Assembly: GCF_905171765.1 (NCBI RefSeq)
Contig: NC_053391.1
Span: 110,458,644 to 110,522,643, forward strand
Source of the DNA: Bufo bufo
Taxonomy: Eukaryota; Chordata; Amphibia; Anura; Bufonidae
Length of the DNA: 64,000 bases
Direction: 5' to 3'
Positions 11,268 to 24,017 of the stretch are shown here, one piece after another. Every line of letters starts with the position of its first letter. Position 1 is the stretch's first letter. The position numbers and the translations under genes are program-made. The notes beneath the pieces are model-generated. The model made no database searches, was not told the origin of the DNA, and worked only from the letters and a program-made list of their open reading frames with translations.

Positions 11268-11403
11268 TTAGCAACAACGTGTAGGATCTTATAGATGTGG
11301 CGGCTGGCCGTAAGGTTTGTAAGGTGTCTCCCTTTGTTAGTAGATCACAACACTTTCATTCATATGCTACAGGACAAACATACAATATACATTCTCATAT
11401 CAA

Positions 11404-11730
11404 TTGCAATACAACAGACGTAATTTCTACATCTTTATTGCAATTCTTGTCATAAACAATTTGTGGGAGATACTTCTAATACCCTCCAGGAGCATATATG
11501 CTGCCACCTACCAAATGCCGTCTCTGATAGAGCTAATATTTCTGCCCTGTCTAGACACTTTAGACAAGTTCATGTGGGTGACTTTCCCTCCTTTTCCTTT
11601 CAAGGTATCGAACGAGTTTGGAAACCACATAGAGGTGGTGATTATGAAAAAAGAAATTGACCAGTTGACATCTTGGATATTTTTCTTATATATTAGGGTT
11701 CCTTGAGGGATTAAACCAAAAGATTAGATT
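11404..11730 (+). pseudogene. Old Penelope-like endonuclease C-terminal fragment
   Basis: The frame beginning near 11463 contains SRHFRQVHVGDFPSFSF, then GIERVWKPHRGGDYEK. This resembles the region downstream of the GIY-YIG core in Penelope-like retroelement endonucleases (compare SKHYKEVHNSDPASLVF at 43181-43768). After a frameshift the reading continues with a WIFFLYI segment. The GIY-YIG core itself is missing upstream. It is a decayed, non-functional remnant. The family call rests on pattern recognition. Confidence 0.55.
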
Positions 11731-13239
11731 TAATTCCAACTGTTCATTCGTTTCACACTTGTATGTGGGTCATGTGACCATTATCATGTTTTAAATGTCT
11801 TGTGAGCTTTGGTTATAAATCAGGTCATGATTAAGATTACGTAGGAAGACCGTACTGTGCTCATGGTATGTGTTTTTTAATGGAGTCTATTAAAATTTAG
11901 ATTTTAGTTCAAAACACCAACTGCAGAACTTTTTGTTGCCACATTAGATGGTTGAGCCGTCCTGCTAAAATTGGATGGTTCAGCCAACATGTGTATGGGG
12001 AAACAATATGAATCCGACTTACTGTGGCTTCTCAGCAAAATTACATGAAGGCGCAAGTAGACTTTACGCATTTCAGGCCACTCTGATCCTAAGCTGCCCT
12101 ATGTCATGTCAAATTTTTTAGGAAACACCATGATTTTTCTGTTTATGGATGCTGAACTCCTCTCTTGTTTTGCCTTCTAATGCTGAATTAGGCATTTGTG
12201 AGAAAATGGCTTACTTTTTGTTTCTAAGCATCTTTATATATAGGGTGCAATGAGAACTTTAATCGCTGATTGCGGTATTACAAAAAGTGAATTACATAAA
12301 GCCTACACTGCGACGTCTCATTGAGGAATGTGCCCAACAGTAAATCCTCACACATCTATACTGTGCATTGTGCAATATATCAGATTAAGGGAATATGTTT
12401 AGTCAGGAAAATTGCAAACTGGGACGCAACCCAAAAAAGAAAAGAAAATCCTCTAGCGGCTTAGAAGATGAATTGATTTGGACGGAGAAAAAAAGTAATT
12501 CATCTCTTTTTAATGGGAGACTGACCGGTAGAAAACATCTTTGCACTGAACAGGCGCAAGCTACAGGTGGTTTCTCATATAACTCCGACATAATCCTCTT
12601 GACTAGTAAATTGTAATGCATTTAAATATGATCTAATGATTGCGGTTCTGATAAAATAAAGAATCCAGATGGTAGCAGATTATAAAACAAGCACGCGTGC
12701 ATATCACTCAGTTGTACGATATTTTGAAGGTATCTAGCTTCATTTGTAATAAATAACATTACTGTGTGTTAATGACTAGACTATGTAGTGTTTTAGTGTA
12801 TGTTTAATACATATTTCATGTTGGTTTTGTGCATTGATTTTACAAGTTTCTGTCAAAGAGGGAGAAGTAAATATTATTTTGTTAGCAATTCATATCACTA
12901 CTCTGATAATACTACATTTATCTGAATATATTAGGTAATGGCAACTACCCCACCCCCACCACAGGGTTGCACAGGGTTTCAAGAGCTGGAAGACCTCTGA
13001 ATCCTATAAAAATTACTATATGGGATTATGTTATGCTTGAGTAGTGGTGGTCAATTTCCACATAACGCGTGTCAGCAGATGTGGCCCTTAAAAAGAACGT
13101 GTCACTTCTAAAATATGTACAGGTGCCATTGTGCTATATCATAAAGGAATGTTGTTCCACTTGGAACTACACTTATATACTATACTATAGATGTACTTAT
13201 ATAATTTCTTAGATCATGGCATTGAACGCATTTCCTAAT
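11731..13239. other. Intronic sequence without recognised features
   Basis: The Lys-rich frame at 12395-12616 was considered as an exon, but it has no usable splice context and no family similarity that I recognise. Nothing else stands out. Confidence 0.45.
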
Positions 13240-13289
13240 ATATTTTAAAGGAATATTCCTCAGAGGTGGGACTTGCACGTATCTCAGGT

Positions 13290-13515
13290 ACAGTGCCCTG
13301 TCATGAATGGAGGGCATGCTGTGCTTGTGCAGCTTTCTTCGTTCACTGTTATAAAACTTCTGAAAGTACCCAAAACAGCACCTGATTCTCTCGCAAGAAC
13401 GGGCCCCGCTGTGAATAAAGAGCACTCCACACTCGGCAAATTTTGAAAGTAGTATAACAGTGAATAGAGAAAACTCCTCACTTGCAATGCAGCCATGTTC
13501 TTGAGAAAGGAGCCA
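13290..13515. mobile_element. Diverged palindromic TTAA-type MITE body
   Basis: The arm TTCGTTCACTGTTATAAAAC recurs inverted near 13441-13470 (AGTATAACAGTGAATAGAG) around a central GGGCCCCGCTGTGAATAAAG. This is typical of the inner part of palindromic TTAA elements. The termini are not resolved. Confidence 0.4.
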
Positions 13516-15639
13516 ATCCCAGAGGTGGATCTTGCCATTTATGTCCCAATGGGAATATCCAGTTTTATCCACTAAAAATTGTCTTTTTAACAAAGTAGCC
13601 TGGCTGTATTTGTTTGTTTTTCATAGCTGTCTACACTTTCCAATTGCTGCACTGATTTTACAGCAGCCTGAAGAGGTATAGACATCTTTAGGGCAATTGT
13701 TTTTTATTACTGTACTCATTCTAAAATAAAAATCAGGTCTTTATTAAAAATGTCTGAACTCTTGACAGCTCATAAACACTCAATTCATATCAAACTGATA
13801 AGAATATGGCTCAAATAAGTGATTATGGGTTGCTAGGAGTTCAGAGATAAAGGCTATGCATAGCTATCAAATGACGGCTCAGAATAAAACTAAACCTAAG
13901 ATAACCCTGAAGCTGAAACTTAACCCTTTATGACAAAAACTGATGACAATTTTTAATAAAATCCAATTGAAAAAAAAAGAGTTTTAGTCCAAAACGACTA
14001 AAATGCAATCATAGAAAGTTGCCCCCAAATGTGTTCATAGCCTTGAAGTCTTTTGGCTATTTAAAAACCGTGCAAAATCCAGCTAGCACTTTATAGTCAA
14101 TTGGCATTTGCAATTGAAGTACAATAAGAAATCACTGTAAGAAATAGAAGCTGCTGTGACACATCTGATCCTCTTGGGTCTGGCTCTCAACACCCCTGAA
14201 AGATAGCTAGGGGAGCCTTGTCTGGTTAGATACTTTCCCCTTTAGTGGATTCTGCCAGGGAAATACATGGAAGGCTATAGTCAGCCACAGCTCAGAACCA
14301 ACTCGATCCTGCGTTTTTGTTTTTCCACTAGGCCAAAGTTGAACTAATATCTGGTACTTTTTTGGTACCTGATCTGAGAAGGTTTCATGCATGCCAAGTT
14401 GGTACCATGAAGGTTGTGTGTTCACAATGCTGACTAGTGATTGGTCTGAGAGAATCATCACTACATTACTACCAGCTACATTGAGAAGATACCATAGTCA
14501 CAGTGGAAAAGAAGCTACCTTGTACCAAAACCAAGCAGAAGCGAGTAGAGTAGGGTAGAGTCAATGCCATGCAGTGGACAAGTGGCTACAAAGATGTCCA
14601 AATGCTCTAATAGGACATATGGAAAAAGGTTAGTTGAGAGAACCCCTTTAAAGCAGTGTTATATAAGATTCCCCAGAATCACCGGCGGTGCAAGGTGGTA
14701 TCTGCAATCCTCCAACAGACTGCCAGAGTCCAGAGCGCAGATTTGAACCCAGCCTAACACAGTGCAGTAAGTACAGAGATTGCAAAAATTGAGAAACTGA
14801 TACAAAATATTTTATAACTTTTTATTCTACTGTTATCTCATGTTGATAACCTGGGTAATACATACTGTCATGTAAAACTCTGATTTAAATCTGAATCTGC
14901 AGCATTTATATCCCCAGAAGGCCCAATAACCTTTAAATAGTAAAGCAAAAGATACATTATCCTCAACCTCCAAGAAACCCTTGCATTATCTAACAAAAGA
15001 GCCTGTCACATGTGAGTGATGAGAGATGTGCATAACTAATACCCGTTCACTTGGCAGCATTGACACAAGCTGAACCACAGTGTGCGGCTCTTGATAAGCT
15101 GAAGTAGGGGTCGGCAGAGAGATAGCTGTGTTAGGCATTATGGCATTTGGTTCACATTTGGAATGCTAATTCCTGCGTGCCTACAACCCATGAAACCAGG
15201 AGAAATTTTCCTGCTAAAATTATTCGCACCTTTTAATTTTAATTTGACTACATTAAAATGTTATCTAAGCTAAAGAAAAATATTCTCTCTCTGCATGAAG
15301 ACGGATAGCCAGAGAATAATAATGTGCTATCAAGCTACACAAAAGGTCTCTAGTGCTGAAGTGAGGTGAGCTTCTGTTCTGACTTCTAGCGTGTCCTCCA
15401 GAAGGGATTTTGCCACGAAGCTCCAAACTTTTTGAGATGCATCTTTCTATTGAGGAAAGTGATTCTTTATCATAATGAAAGTTTTATAATGTTATATTTA
15501 TTTCATTACATAGTTCTAATGAAAATTCATAATTTTAATTTTAAATACATTGAGTGACAAAAAAAAAAAAAAGTCAGATTGCTGCAAAGCCCGGCATGCA
15601 GTTAATGTCTCAAGTAGATATGTAAATGATTACAGCGTT
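13516..15639. other. Intronic sequence, few recognisable features
   Basis: Near 14644 AACCCCTTTAAAG is a lone TTAA-type element end. A poly-A run lies near 15559. No exon or RNA gene was found. Confidence 0.45.
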
Positions 15640-15774
15640 GGGTCCGGATCCATCATGGTTATTTTACAGATAATACAACTGTTCATAACATATGCAGCTG
15701 GTTGTGTTATCCTAATAGAAGCTTTTTTGCTGATCCATGGCGGATCCAGCAAAAACGCAGATGTGAAAGTAGCC
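15640..15774 (-). mobile_element. Right end of TTA-type MITE
   Basis: GCAAAAACGCAGATGTGAAAGTAGCC followed by TTA matches the right terminus of the family (compare 30744-30973 and 34583). GGATCC motifs typical of its interior precede it. The left end is missing. Confidence 0.5.
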
Positions 15775-16013
15775 TTAGTCTGACTTGAAGACATTTTGCC
15801 CAGTTGAGAGACTTTGAGAGAGGGCACATCACTGGATTAAGAGAAGCAGGATGGTCATCTAGACTGTTCTGACCTAGCTTTTAGGAGGTGCCAAGAGCAG
15901 TAGATACGCAAATGCATGCACGTTTTTTTGTTTTGTTTAACAACCACAAGGAATTTTATGATTTTTAAGGGGGGGTAATTGTAATTATGACAACATCCTT
16001 TCTGAAATACAGT

Positions 16014-16324
16014 CAGGGACATAGCTAAAGGCTCATGGGCCCTGGTATAAGAGTTCAGCTTGGGCCCCCTTCCCTCAGTGCTTTGTGGCCAGGGGCAGGG
16101 AAGCACATGGACTTCGTCCTGCCTGAGGCAAAAATTTCGATGGCAACCCCCCATGCCAAATTCTTGACCTAACCCCTTCCCTCCAGCCAGAGGAGTAACT
16201 TGACCAGCATGCACTTTCTATATTACTGGTGTCTTCTTATGTGGCACAAGGTTCTTTGGGCCCCCTCAGGCTCCTAGGCCCGGTAGCGACTGCTACCTCT
16301 GCACCCCCTATAGCTACGCCCCTG
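16014..16324 (-). mobile_element. Non-autonomous hAT-like element with perfect TSD
   Basis: The ends CAGGGACATAGCTAAAG and CTATAGCTACGCCCCTG are inverted. The identical 8-mer AATACAGT flanks both sides (16006-16013 and 16325-16332). Relative to the copy at 8758-9067 it is inverted. It has no coding capacity. Confidence 0.9.
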
Positions 16325-16619
16325 AATACAGTACTTGGTGCACCATGCTGCCCAGCAGGTACAGTAATAGGGAGGAGATGAGGCAGCAACAGGCACCGAA
16401 TTGGGGGCATCAACAGGATTGGGAGTATGTATAAGTTTGGAAAAAGTAGGGCAGATGCTGAAAAAGTGAGGAGTCAAAGATGCCTCTGTTGAAAACCTTG
16501 AAGATAAAAATTGTGGCTGGAAGAAGTTTTCAAAGTGGTCTAGTCCAGATGGAAATGCTGAAAAAGTGTGAGACTCCAACTGGAGAACACAAGCACCAAC
16601 TGTAAGTCTGCACTGTAAC

Positions 16620-17200
16620 TAGAGATAAGCGAATTGAAGTTGACAAAGTGGAATTTGATCCGAATTTCAGAAAACATTTGATTCGCACCGAAGTAGAATT
16701 TCCTCACGCTTCAAGGTAACAAATCACATGGCTGCTGCACATGTTAGGACATGGAGCAAAGAACTCTGGGAACGAGGGATCACGCACAATGCCACAATGT
16801 CATGCATGCAGCCAATCAGCAGCCAGCCAGACCCGGTGATGTCACAGCTGTATAAATAGCCTCACCCATCTTGGATTCAGCCATTTTCCAGTGTACATAG
16901 TGCAGGAAGAGATGTGACAGGCACTAGGAACAGTGCTAGGAAAGACTTTATTGTGCTGAAAAAACAAGATTATTCATAGTGTAAGGAAAGGATAGGGAGG
17001 CATTATCTACACTATAAAAGGAGAACAGGGTCCAATAGGGGAGAGTACAGCCTGGGTAATAGGAACGATTCTATTACACCTTGCTGTACTAACTGGGGAT
17101 GCAAATTGCACTAAATGATAGCTCAGTAATTCCAGCAAACCTTGCTTGTTATTGGGGTGCAAGTGCTGTGTGATACAACCATTTTCAGGGTGTATTAATA
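16620..17200 (+). mobile_element. 5' region of a hAT element with its promoter
   Basis: The terminus TAGAGATAAGCGAATTG matches the TAG…GAGCG ends of the hAT family that also includes 27550, 31683 and 58320. The following 230 bp hold CCAAT and TATA boxes. The transposase frame that would follow is absent, so it is a truncated copy. Confidence 0.5.
16812..16857 (+). promoter_or_regulatory. Putative hAT promoter (CCAAT and TATA boxes)
   Basis: A CCAAT box (16812) and TATAAATAG (16851) are spaced about 35 bp apart on the plus strand, downstream of a hAT terminus, where the transposase promoter would lie. Activity is not shown by sequence alone. Confidence 0.4.
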
Positions 17201-17202
17201 GC

Positions 17203-17290
17203 AGGGGCGTCGTTAGGTCAAACATTCGGGGCTTGAGCCCCGGATGTTTTGACCAGTGCCCCGAATGATTGCTGGCACTGTCAGGGCCGA
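17203..17290 (+). mobile_element. Solo hAT-like left end
   Basis: CAGGGGCGTCGTTAGG starts a hAT-like terminus. A short local inverted repeat (CATTCGGGGC / GCCCCGGATG) follows. I could not locate a partner end with a duplicated 8-mer. Confidence 0.4.
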
Positions 17291-17524
17291 CCGGCGCTCT
17301 GACTCTCCTGCGCTACACCAGCCCCGCCGCTCACATGTATTTAACTCTAAACTGTAATCCTAATCCGCCTGCAGACTTAACTTTTAACTTGAAATCAATA
17401 TTCACTTTAATCTTCTAGAAAACAATAGTTTAATGATATCACATATCCAAGAATAGTCCATAAAGTGCATAATGTTCATAAAGGTGCTTTTAGAATCCCA
17501 AATGGTGAAATTTAAAAACACTGG

Positions 17525-17870
17525 AGGTCATTTAAGAACCTGAAATATGTCTATATTAGGTGTATTTTAGGCACGGATTGCAGGCACAACAGCTAGTTGC
17601 GCCACAATCTGCGACTTCTTCCCTTCATCTCACGCCAGGTCTAAAAAAGTGGGTGTGGCATGGGCAGGGAAGAGGATGGACCGGGAGTCCCGTCACATTT
17701 ACCATTTTCTACGTCTGTTTCAGATGTAGAAAATGGTCTAAATGTAGGACAGCTCGGAAGCTGTCTTACATTTAGAACTGATGGAGGATCTGCCGAAGTT
17801 ATGTAGAAGCCTGTGCCTCTTCATAATTTCATCAGAACCACCGTTAGCGCAGGGGCTTAATAAATGTGCT
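17525..17870. mobile_element. Hairpin-type MITE
   Basis: Several self-complementary blocks (CATTTTCTAC / GTAGAAAATG, and CTAAATGTAGGACAGC / GCTGTCTTACATTTAG) are arranged as nested hairpins between weak termini (…TAATAAATGTGC). It is non-coding, and the exact family is not assigned. Confidence 0.45.
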
Positions 17871-18235
17871 CCTCTCTGTCCAGAGAAGATTAAAACTACA
17901 TTCTAGGAGACTCCACCTCCTTTCTCAAAAAAATGGTCGCAAGCACATTTTTGCAGGTTTGGTGCGCCTTTTTTGGAAATAGTAATAGAAACCCTAGCTA
18001 TGTCACTGAACTCCTAGCTATGCCTCAGATTCAAACCTTTACTTGCCTCTCTTCCTTCCTCCTCTTTCTCTTCATATCTTTGTTAGTCAAGGTCAGGAAC
18101 CTCTCATTGTCACACCCAAGCATCCTTCTATTGACTGTAGCAAAACTCAGAAATTGAGACCATAACCTTGTTTATCCTTTAAATTCAACTGAATTGAAAA
18201 AAAACTAGCAGTGTAGTAAATTTGGATGCAATGAC

Positions 18236-19832
18236 TAGTGATGTCATATTCAAATTCGCGATATTTCATGAATATTTCATGAATATTTCATAGAATATTC
18301 GTTGAATATTTGCAAATTCGAATATTCGTTATAGTCTAAAAAAAAATGTACTCAAAAATCGGCAAGGTAATGATTGCGTAATATACAAATATTACATGAT
18401 CAATACAGGGGTCAAAAATGAATATATAGCACTATAGAATTTAGTGCTATATATTAGTTTTTTAGAATATTCATAATTTTTTTCCATCTGAAGTCATGAT
18501 TCCTTCCTGCTTAAGTAACTTAAGCAGGGAGGAATCATGACTTCAGATGGAAAAAAATGACGAATATTCAAAAAAACTAATATATAGACCAATATAGCTA
18601 ATATAGTGCTATATTAGTTTTTTAGAATATTCGTAATATTCTAAAACAAGAATATATATCAATATAGCGAATATTCGAAAAAATACTAATATAGAGCAAT
18701 TTAGCTAATATAATCTTTTTTTTATAGTTTTTTTCGAATATTCGCTATATTGATATATATTCTTGTTTTAGAATATTACGAATATTCTAAAAAACTAATA
18801 TAGCACTATATTAGCTATATTGGTCTATATATTAGTTTTTTTGAATATTCGTCATTTTTTTCCATCTGAAGTCATGATTCCTCCCTGCTTAAGTTACTTA
18901 AGCAGGAAGGAATCATGACTTCAGATGGAAAAAAATTAAGAATATTCTACAAAACTAATATATAGCACTAAATTCTATAGTGCTATATATTCATTTTTGA
19001 CCCCTGTATTGATCATGTAATATTCGCATATTACGCAATCATTACCTTGCCGATTTTTGAGTACATTTTTTTTGTTTTAGAATTTTATGAATATATAGCA
19101 CTATATCGAATATATTTGTTTTTTAGAATATTCGTCTTTTTTTTTTCAATTTGTCCAGTTGCTCCACTTCGGCATATTCCTCCCCGACAAACGTCCCCTT
19201 CACCATGGGAACGCCTGGGGGTTAGAATATACTATCAGATCAGAATTTTCACAATCCCACTGAGATCGTGAAAACTCAGATCCGATTGTATATTCTAACC
19301 CCCAGGCAAGCATCCCCGTCACCACGGGAACGCCTGGGGGTTAGAATATACCATCAGATCTGAGTTTTCACGATCTCACTGAGATTGTGAAAACTCAGAT
19401 CCGATTATATATTCTAACCCACAGGTGTTCCCATGGTGACGGGAACACTGGTCGGGGAGGAGTATGCCGAAGTGGAACAACTGTACAAATTGAAAAAAAA
19501 AAGATGAATATTCTAAAAAAACTAATATGTTCGATATAGTGCTATATATTCGTTCTTTAGAAGATTCGTAATTTTTCCCATCTAAAGTCATGATTCCTCC
19601 CTGCTTAAAGGGGTTCTGCACTTGTATCAACTGGCCTGGGCAGGGCTAAGCTCCATTCAAGGGAACGGAGCTTAGACGCGCCGAGGCCAGTGATATTAGT
19701 CGTGACGTCACTCGGCCAACGGTAAACAGTGAGAAGGCCGCGGCGCTGCTGGAGCGGCGCTGCTGGAGCGGCGCTGCCTTCTCAAACAGCTGATCAGCGT
19801 GGGTCCCGGGTGAATATTCGCACTCAACACTA
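18236..19832. mobile_element. hAT-like element built of nested palindromes, perfect TSD
   Basis: The left TAGTGATG… and right …CTCAACACTA ends are inverted, with the identical 8-mer GCAATGAC on both sides (18228-18235 and 19833-19840). Within it, arms of about 370 bp (18325-18705 and 18725-19078) form a near-perfect AATATTCG-rich palindrome centred near 18714. A second set of inverted and tandem units (TTAGAATATA, AACTCAGATCCGATT) fills 19140-19500. A TTAA-type end (TTAAAGGGGTTCTGC) sits at about 19605. There is no coding capacity. Confidence 0.85.
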
Positions 19833-19840
19833 GCAATGAC

Positions 19841-21831
19841 CAAAGTTTGTACTATACAACCAAGTATACATGGAAGATATGTAATATGGCGTCTTCTTTG
19901 AAGAAGAAATTCTTAGCAGTACAGTACTTCCATATTTCCTATAATATTCCATATAAAAACACAAGACTACCATTATATACCAGTATGCTGTAACATGCCC
20001 TAGTTTCTTCTCAAATTCTTCAATGTCTGGTTTATGATTTGAGCAACATTTCTAAGACCATATCTAGGTCTATGACAAACGTGAATTGCTCAATTTTTTC
20101 ATTTATTTATTTTTTTGTGCAACAAGTTCTGATGGCAGAAATATATGCAGGAACAGGAACCTGCATATGATGAGCCGATAATCAGCTCATCATGCTTATT
20201 TTTTTTTGGGAGGGCGCATAGAAGACAGGCACGAGCCAATAATTGTAGAACAGCTTTTTACAGCATAGTATTATATATAGAAATGGTAAGTAAGTACATC
20301 ATCTGCTTGATTTTTACGGACTATAGGATAAGCTACTTGACCACTAGGGGGAGGACATGACTGGACAGTACAATGCCTTGGGTGAGAGAAAGTTGTCAAT
20401 TACTGATCAGAAAATAATAAAGAATTTTTATTAAATAAAGACTATTCTGGCAAAGCCAGACAGGCAAGCTCTCACAGACAATATCTTAATTGTAACATTT
20501 ACATTGTTTATACTTTACGCATAAAGATCATCCCTTAATTTTCTTGACCAGAATGATGTTCCTCAAAACCACATTGCTTTGAGTCTAAGCGGATTGAATT
20601 TTTTCAGTTTTCCTCTAATTGCAGGCACAGCCATGGGAAACCAATTCATCCTGAAGTTTTTTTTAAACATTTTTACTGGACAATTTAAGTTCTTTTTTTA
20701 TCTGCATAGCAGTACTTTATATCTTGTGAATTCCTCTTTTCTGTAGGTAGAATTTTGCAAATTTTTTGTATTTTTTTTTATATTGTGCAACACTGAATAA
20801 TATAAACACCCTTTATAAAAATGATTGATTTATCCTTGCTTCTCAAATCTTAGTTCCTTTATTTCTCTGAATTTGCTCTTAAATTGTCTTAATACAGTTT
20901 CTAAATACATTCTAGAATTAAATAGGGAATAGATAGAATATTCTGAAAAGTTGTTATTTTTTTTGCATATGATTTTTTTAAGTTATAAAGTAAGTTACTT
21001 CATTTGACATCTATCCTGAGTTTAATGTATTTATAGAGGGAGAAATTCTATTTCTGTTTTATCTGGACATTTTGCAAGATAGAAGACATTTTAGAAATAA
21101 GCATCATCTTTTTTTCAGCCTTCCAGCAGGTAAATTGCTCCATAATCAGACTGGGCACTAAAATGTCAGAACATGATGTACTGTCTGAATTGTTCACCCG
21201 ACAGTCAAAATTCTGCATTACGTCAAAGTAAAAAAAATGTGGTTCGAAAGCAAATTCAAAATACAATATATCATTATCTGACTCGCTTCACTTGATATGC
21301 TGTGAAAACTTGTTAGCTAAGAAGATGGAGTGACAAAAACTAATTAACATAGGCACATTCCTTGGATTATATTCTTAAAATTACTGTTGTTTTTTTAAGT
21401 GCCATACTCATTATTCTAGCTCCTTCTGGGTCCCCTGCTGATAGTGATTGGTCAGGTTTGACATTCTCAGACATTTTGAAACTAGAATGAAAATTAAAAG
21501 GTGGTCATCTATGCCCCTGGATTCAAGCCGTAAGATGGCATCTGAGTCATACCTATTCAAATATATCTCAATTTTCTCTAATTTCTTCCAGTAATAGAGA
21601 CAAGTAGCAAGGATAGAATGACCCACAGCTTCTTTACAGAGTTATGCCTGGAGCTTTGCACCACCTCCTAAGGTTAGGAACCCTTTCCTCTAGTAGTTCA
21701 ACATGAACTAACAGAGTATAGCAGTCAGCTCTTTCATATAGCTTGCAAGATATTGGTCAACTTTGCCACTAAAGTGCAACAAAAAATATTTCCTGGCTCT
21801 ATGGATAACTTAAAGGTGTCTTCATCATACC
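19841..21831. other. AT-rich intronic sequence
   Basis: No gene or repeat ends were recognised. A CCACTAGGGGGAG motif at about 20340 is close to the CTCF core consensus but may be chance. Confidence 0.45.
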
Positions 21832-21834
21832 TTA

Positions 21835-22186
21835 GGCTTCTTTGACACTGGCGTTAGGATTGTCCAGCAGGCTGTTCTGGCAGGGGAACAGCCTGCCGCA
21901 TCCGTACTAACATTTGCACACGTGCGCTGACGGAAGTCCGCCCGGCCCCATTTACTATAATGAGGAAGGGCCAGAGATGCTGCCGCAGCACAGCAAACAT
22001 ACCGAGGGGCGACCGGGCAAAAACCTCTCGGCATGTTTGCCATGCTGCGGCCGCATCTACGGCCCATCCTCATTATAGTGAATGGGGCTGGGGCAGACTT
22101 TCAGCAGAACATGTGTGCCAATGTTAGTACGGATACGGCAGGCTATTCCCCTGCTGGACAATCCTAACGCCAGTGTCAAAGAAGCC
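21835..22186. mobile_element. Palindromic MITE with TTA TSD
   Basis: GGCTTCTTTGACACTGGCG and its inverse are flanked by TTA on both sides. The arms run almost the full length (landmarks CAGCCTGCCGCATCCGTACT and its inverse) and meet near 22010. It belongs with the PIF/Harbinger-like group above. Confidence 0.8.
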
Positions 22187-22454
22187 TTAAAATAATACCA
22201 CCATGCAGTAAAGAAATAACACAATCAATAGGTAAATGAATAATAAAGCTATATAGTGACCAAATAATACCACAGTGCAGTGATCAAATAGTACAACCAA
22301 ACAATGGCCAAATAACAGTGTCATGAATGGTTGTTTTTAGAGTATGATCAGTGCCATAAAGGTGGTTTATAGATTATGATCATGTTGCAGTAATATAGGT
22401 TCAGGAATATAGTACTGATCAGGTGCAGGTGCGGTCAAAAACACAATAAACAAC

Positions 22455-22675
22455 TTTCAAAAGGGATTGTCTGACAGCAGTCACATGCCTTTCATGCACA
22501 TATCAACCCTTAGGCCATTGATTGGTCGGCACCGGTCATGTGCATGTATATTGCACCTGACTCTTTCAAGTATAATGGAGACTTGTAACAAGCTGCATGT
22601 TTTTTTCTTTTTACATCCTGTATAGCCCCCTTTTATATTTTTCCAGTGTTGAACACCCCCTTTAAATGCAATAAG
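22455..22675. mobile_element. Probable small TTAA-type element
   Basis: The left AAAGGGATTGTCTGACAG and right …TGTTGAACACCCCCTTT are imperfect inverses of the AAAGGGG-type end seen in TTAA families. The target sites are degraded. Confidence 0.35.
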
Positions 22676-23032
22676 TCATAGTTGAGGTCTTTTGTAATTG
22701 TAATTATTCACTTTTACTGTCTTTTGCTGTCAGTTTGTCCCCAAATGTCATAAAGGCGTCCTCCAGATACAGTACTACTCAGAATTTGTCACATAGCTCT
22801 CTTTGGCTAGTCTCTTTTTTTTTTTTTAACACATCCCCACCCTCTCATGTACTATATATATCACCCTTTTCAGGGGTCTGGTAACATAAACCCCACCTCA
22901 ACAGCAGGACTTGAAAGTTTGTAAACCCTTCATAATTTTCTATATTCCTGCATAAAATTGACCTAAAACTACATCAGACTTTCACACATGTCCTAAAAGA
23001 AGTTAAAAGATAAATGAGTAAAAAATATTATA

Positions 23033-23242
23033 CTTTGCCTGTGGCAGGCATTCCAGTATTCTGTTTCGACAGAGGAACAGAAAACCAGGATTTCCATATT
23101 TGGCAAAGCAGGACACCACCAGGGCCCACTGGATCCCATTCAGTATTAAAACAAAACACAGTATCTATGCCAGATACTGCAATTCTGGTATTCTGTTCAT
23201 CTGCCGGAACCAGAATGCCTGCTGCAGAAGTGGACTTACCCT
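23033..23242. mobile_element. Small MITE with degenerate inverted termini
   Basis: CTGTGGCAGGCATTCCAG at the left has an imperfect inverse at 23205-23235 (CCAGAATGCCTGCTGCAGAAG). TATTCTGTT motifs repeat near both ends. It is non-coding. Confidence 0.45.
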
Positions 23243-24017
23243 AAGGCCTCATTTACACTTGTGTAACCAGTATTTTTTTGCTCCATTTTTTAAAGCCAAC
23301 ACTAAAACATTTAAAAACTGTTCATTTGGACTTCAAATATATTAGATGCATTAGTAGAGAGAACTTGAGCAGTTATGTGAAGGTTAAAAATAGTTCAACA
23401 CAAAAGCAAGCTTAACCCTTTCCCATCATAAACAATTAAAAAAAAAATGTCTTTTGGTTTCTTACTCCCTGCTTTCTAAAAGCCATCACTTTTATATTTT
23501 TCTTTTCAAATAGCCTTATGAGGGCACCATTTAATATTACATGTGTTGCCGCAGCTGTATTTAGTGTTTTACAGGCTTCGTTTTTACACATCGGTTTTAT
23601 ACATTGTTTTATGGGCTTCGTTATGACACATTAGGTCAGTACAATTACTGTACAGTGATGACAAATGTACATAGTTTTTGTTAGATTTTAAAAATGTAAA
23701 AATAAATGGAGACCATGAAAAAATGTCTCTGCTTTGCTATATTCTGATACTCATAACTTTTTTAAATATTTCTAGCTGTGTAAATTCACTTTTTTACGTG
23801 ACTATGATCTAACTAACCATTCATACCATTTTGAAGTATGTATGACTATTTAGTAACTTTTTATTACATTTTTTTAGGGGCCAAAGAGACCAAAAACAGC
23901 AATTCTACATTTTCTGTTACAATGTTCACCTCAAGTGAAAAATACTTTTATATTTTGATACTTCTGCCATTATTTTTTTTGTTTATTTTTTTATATAAAG
24001 TAGGGAAATTGAGTTAA

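Noticed and set aside
12395..12616. Basic frame (…NPKKKRKSSSGLEDE…) that looks like a nuclear signal plus exon
   Set aside because: No acceptor and donor with matching phase, and no recognisable homology. The phrase SSGLEDE resembles a downstream part of PITPNM3 but lies on the wrong side of the identified exons.
13180..13593. 137-residue minus-strand frame
   Set aside because: It lies over a diverged palindromic TTAA-type repeat and has no protein motif.
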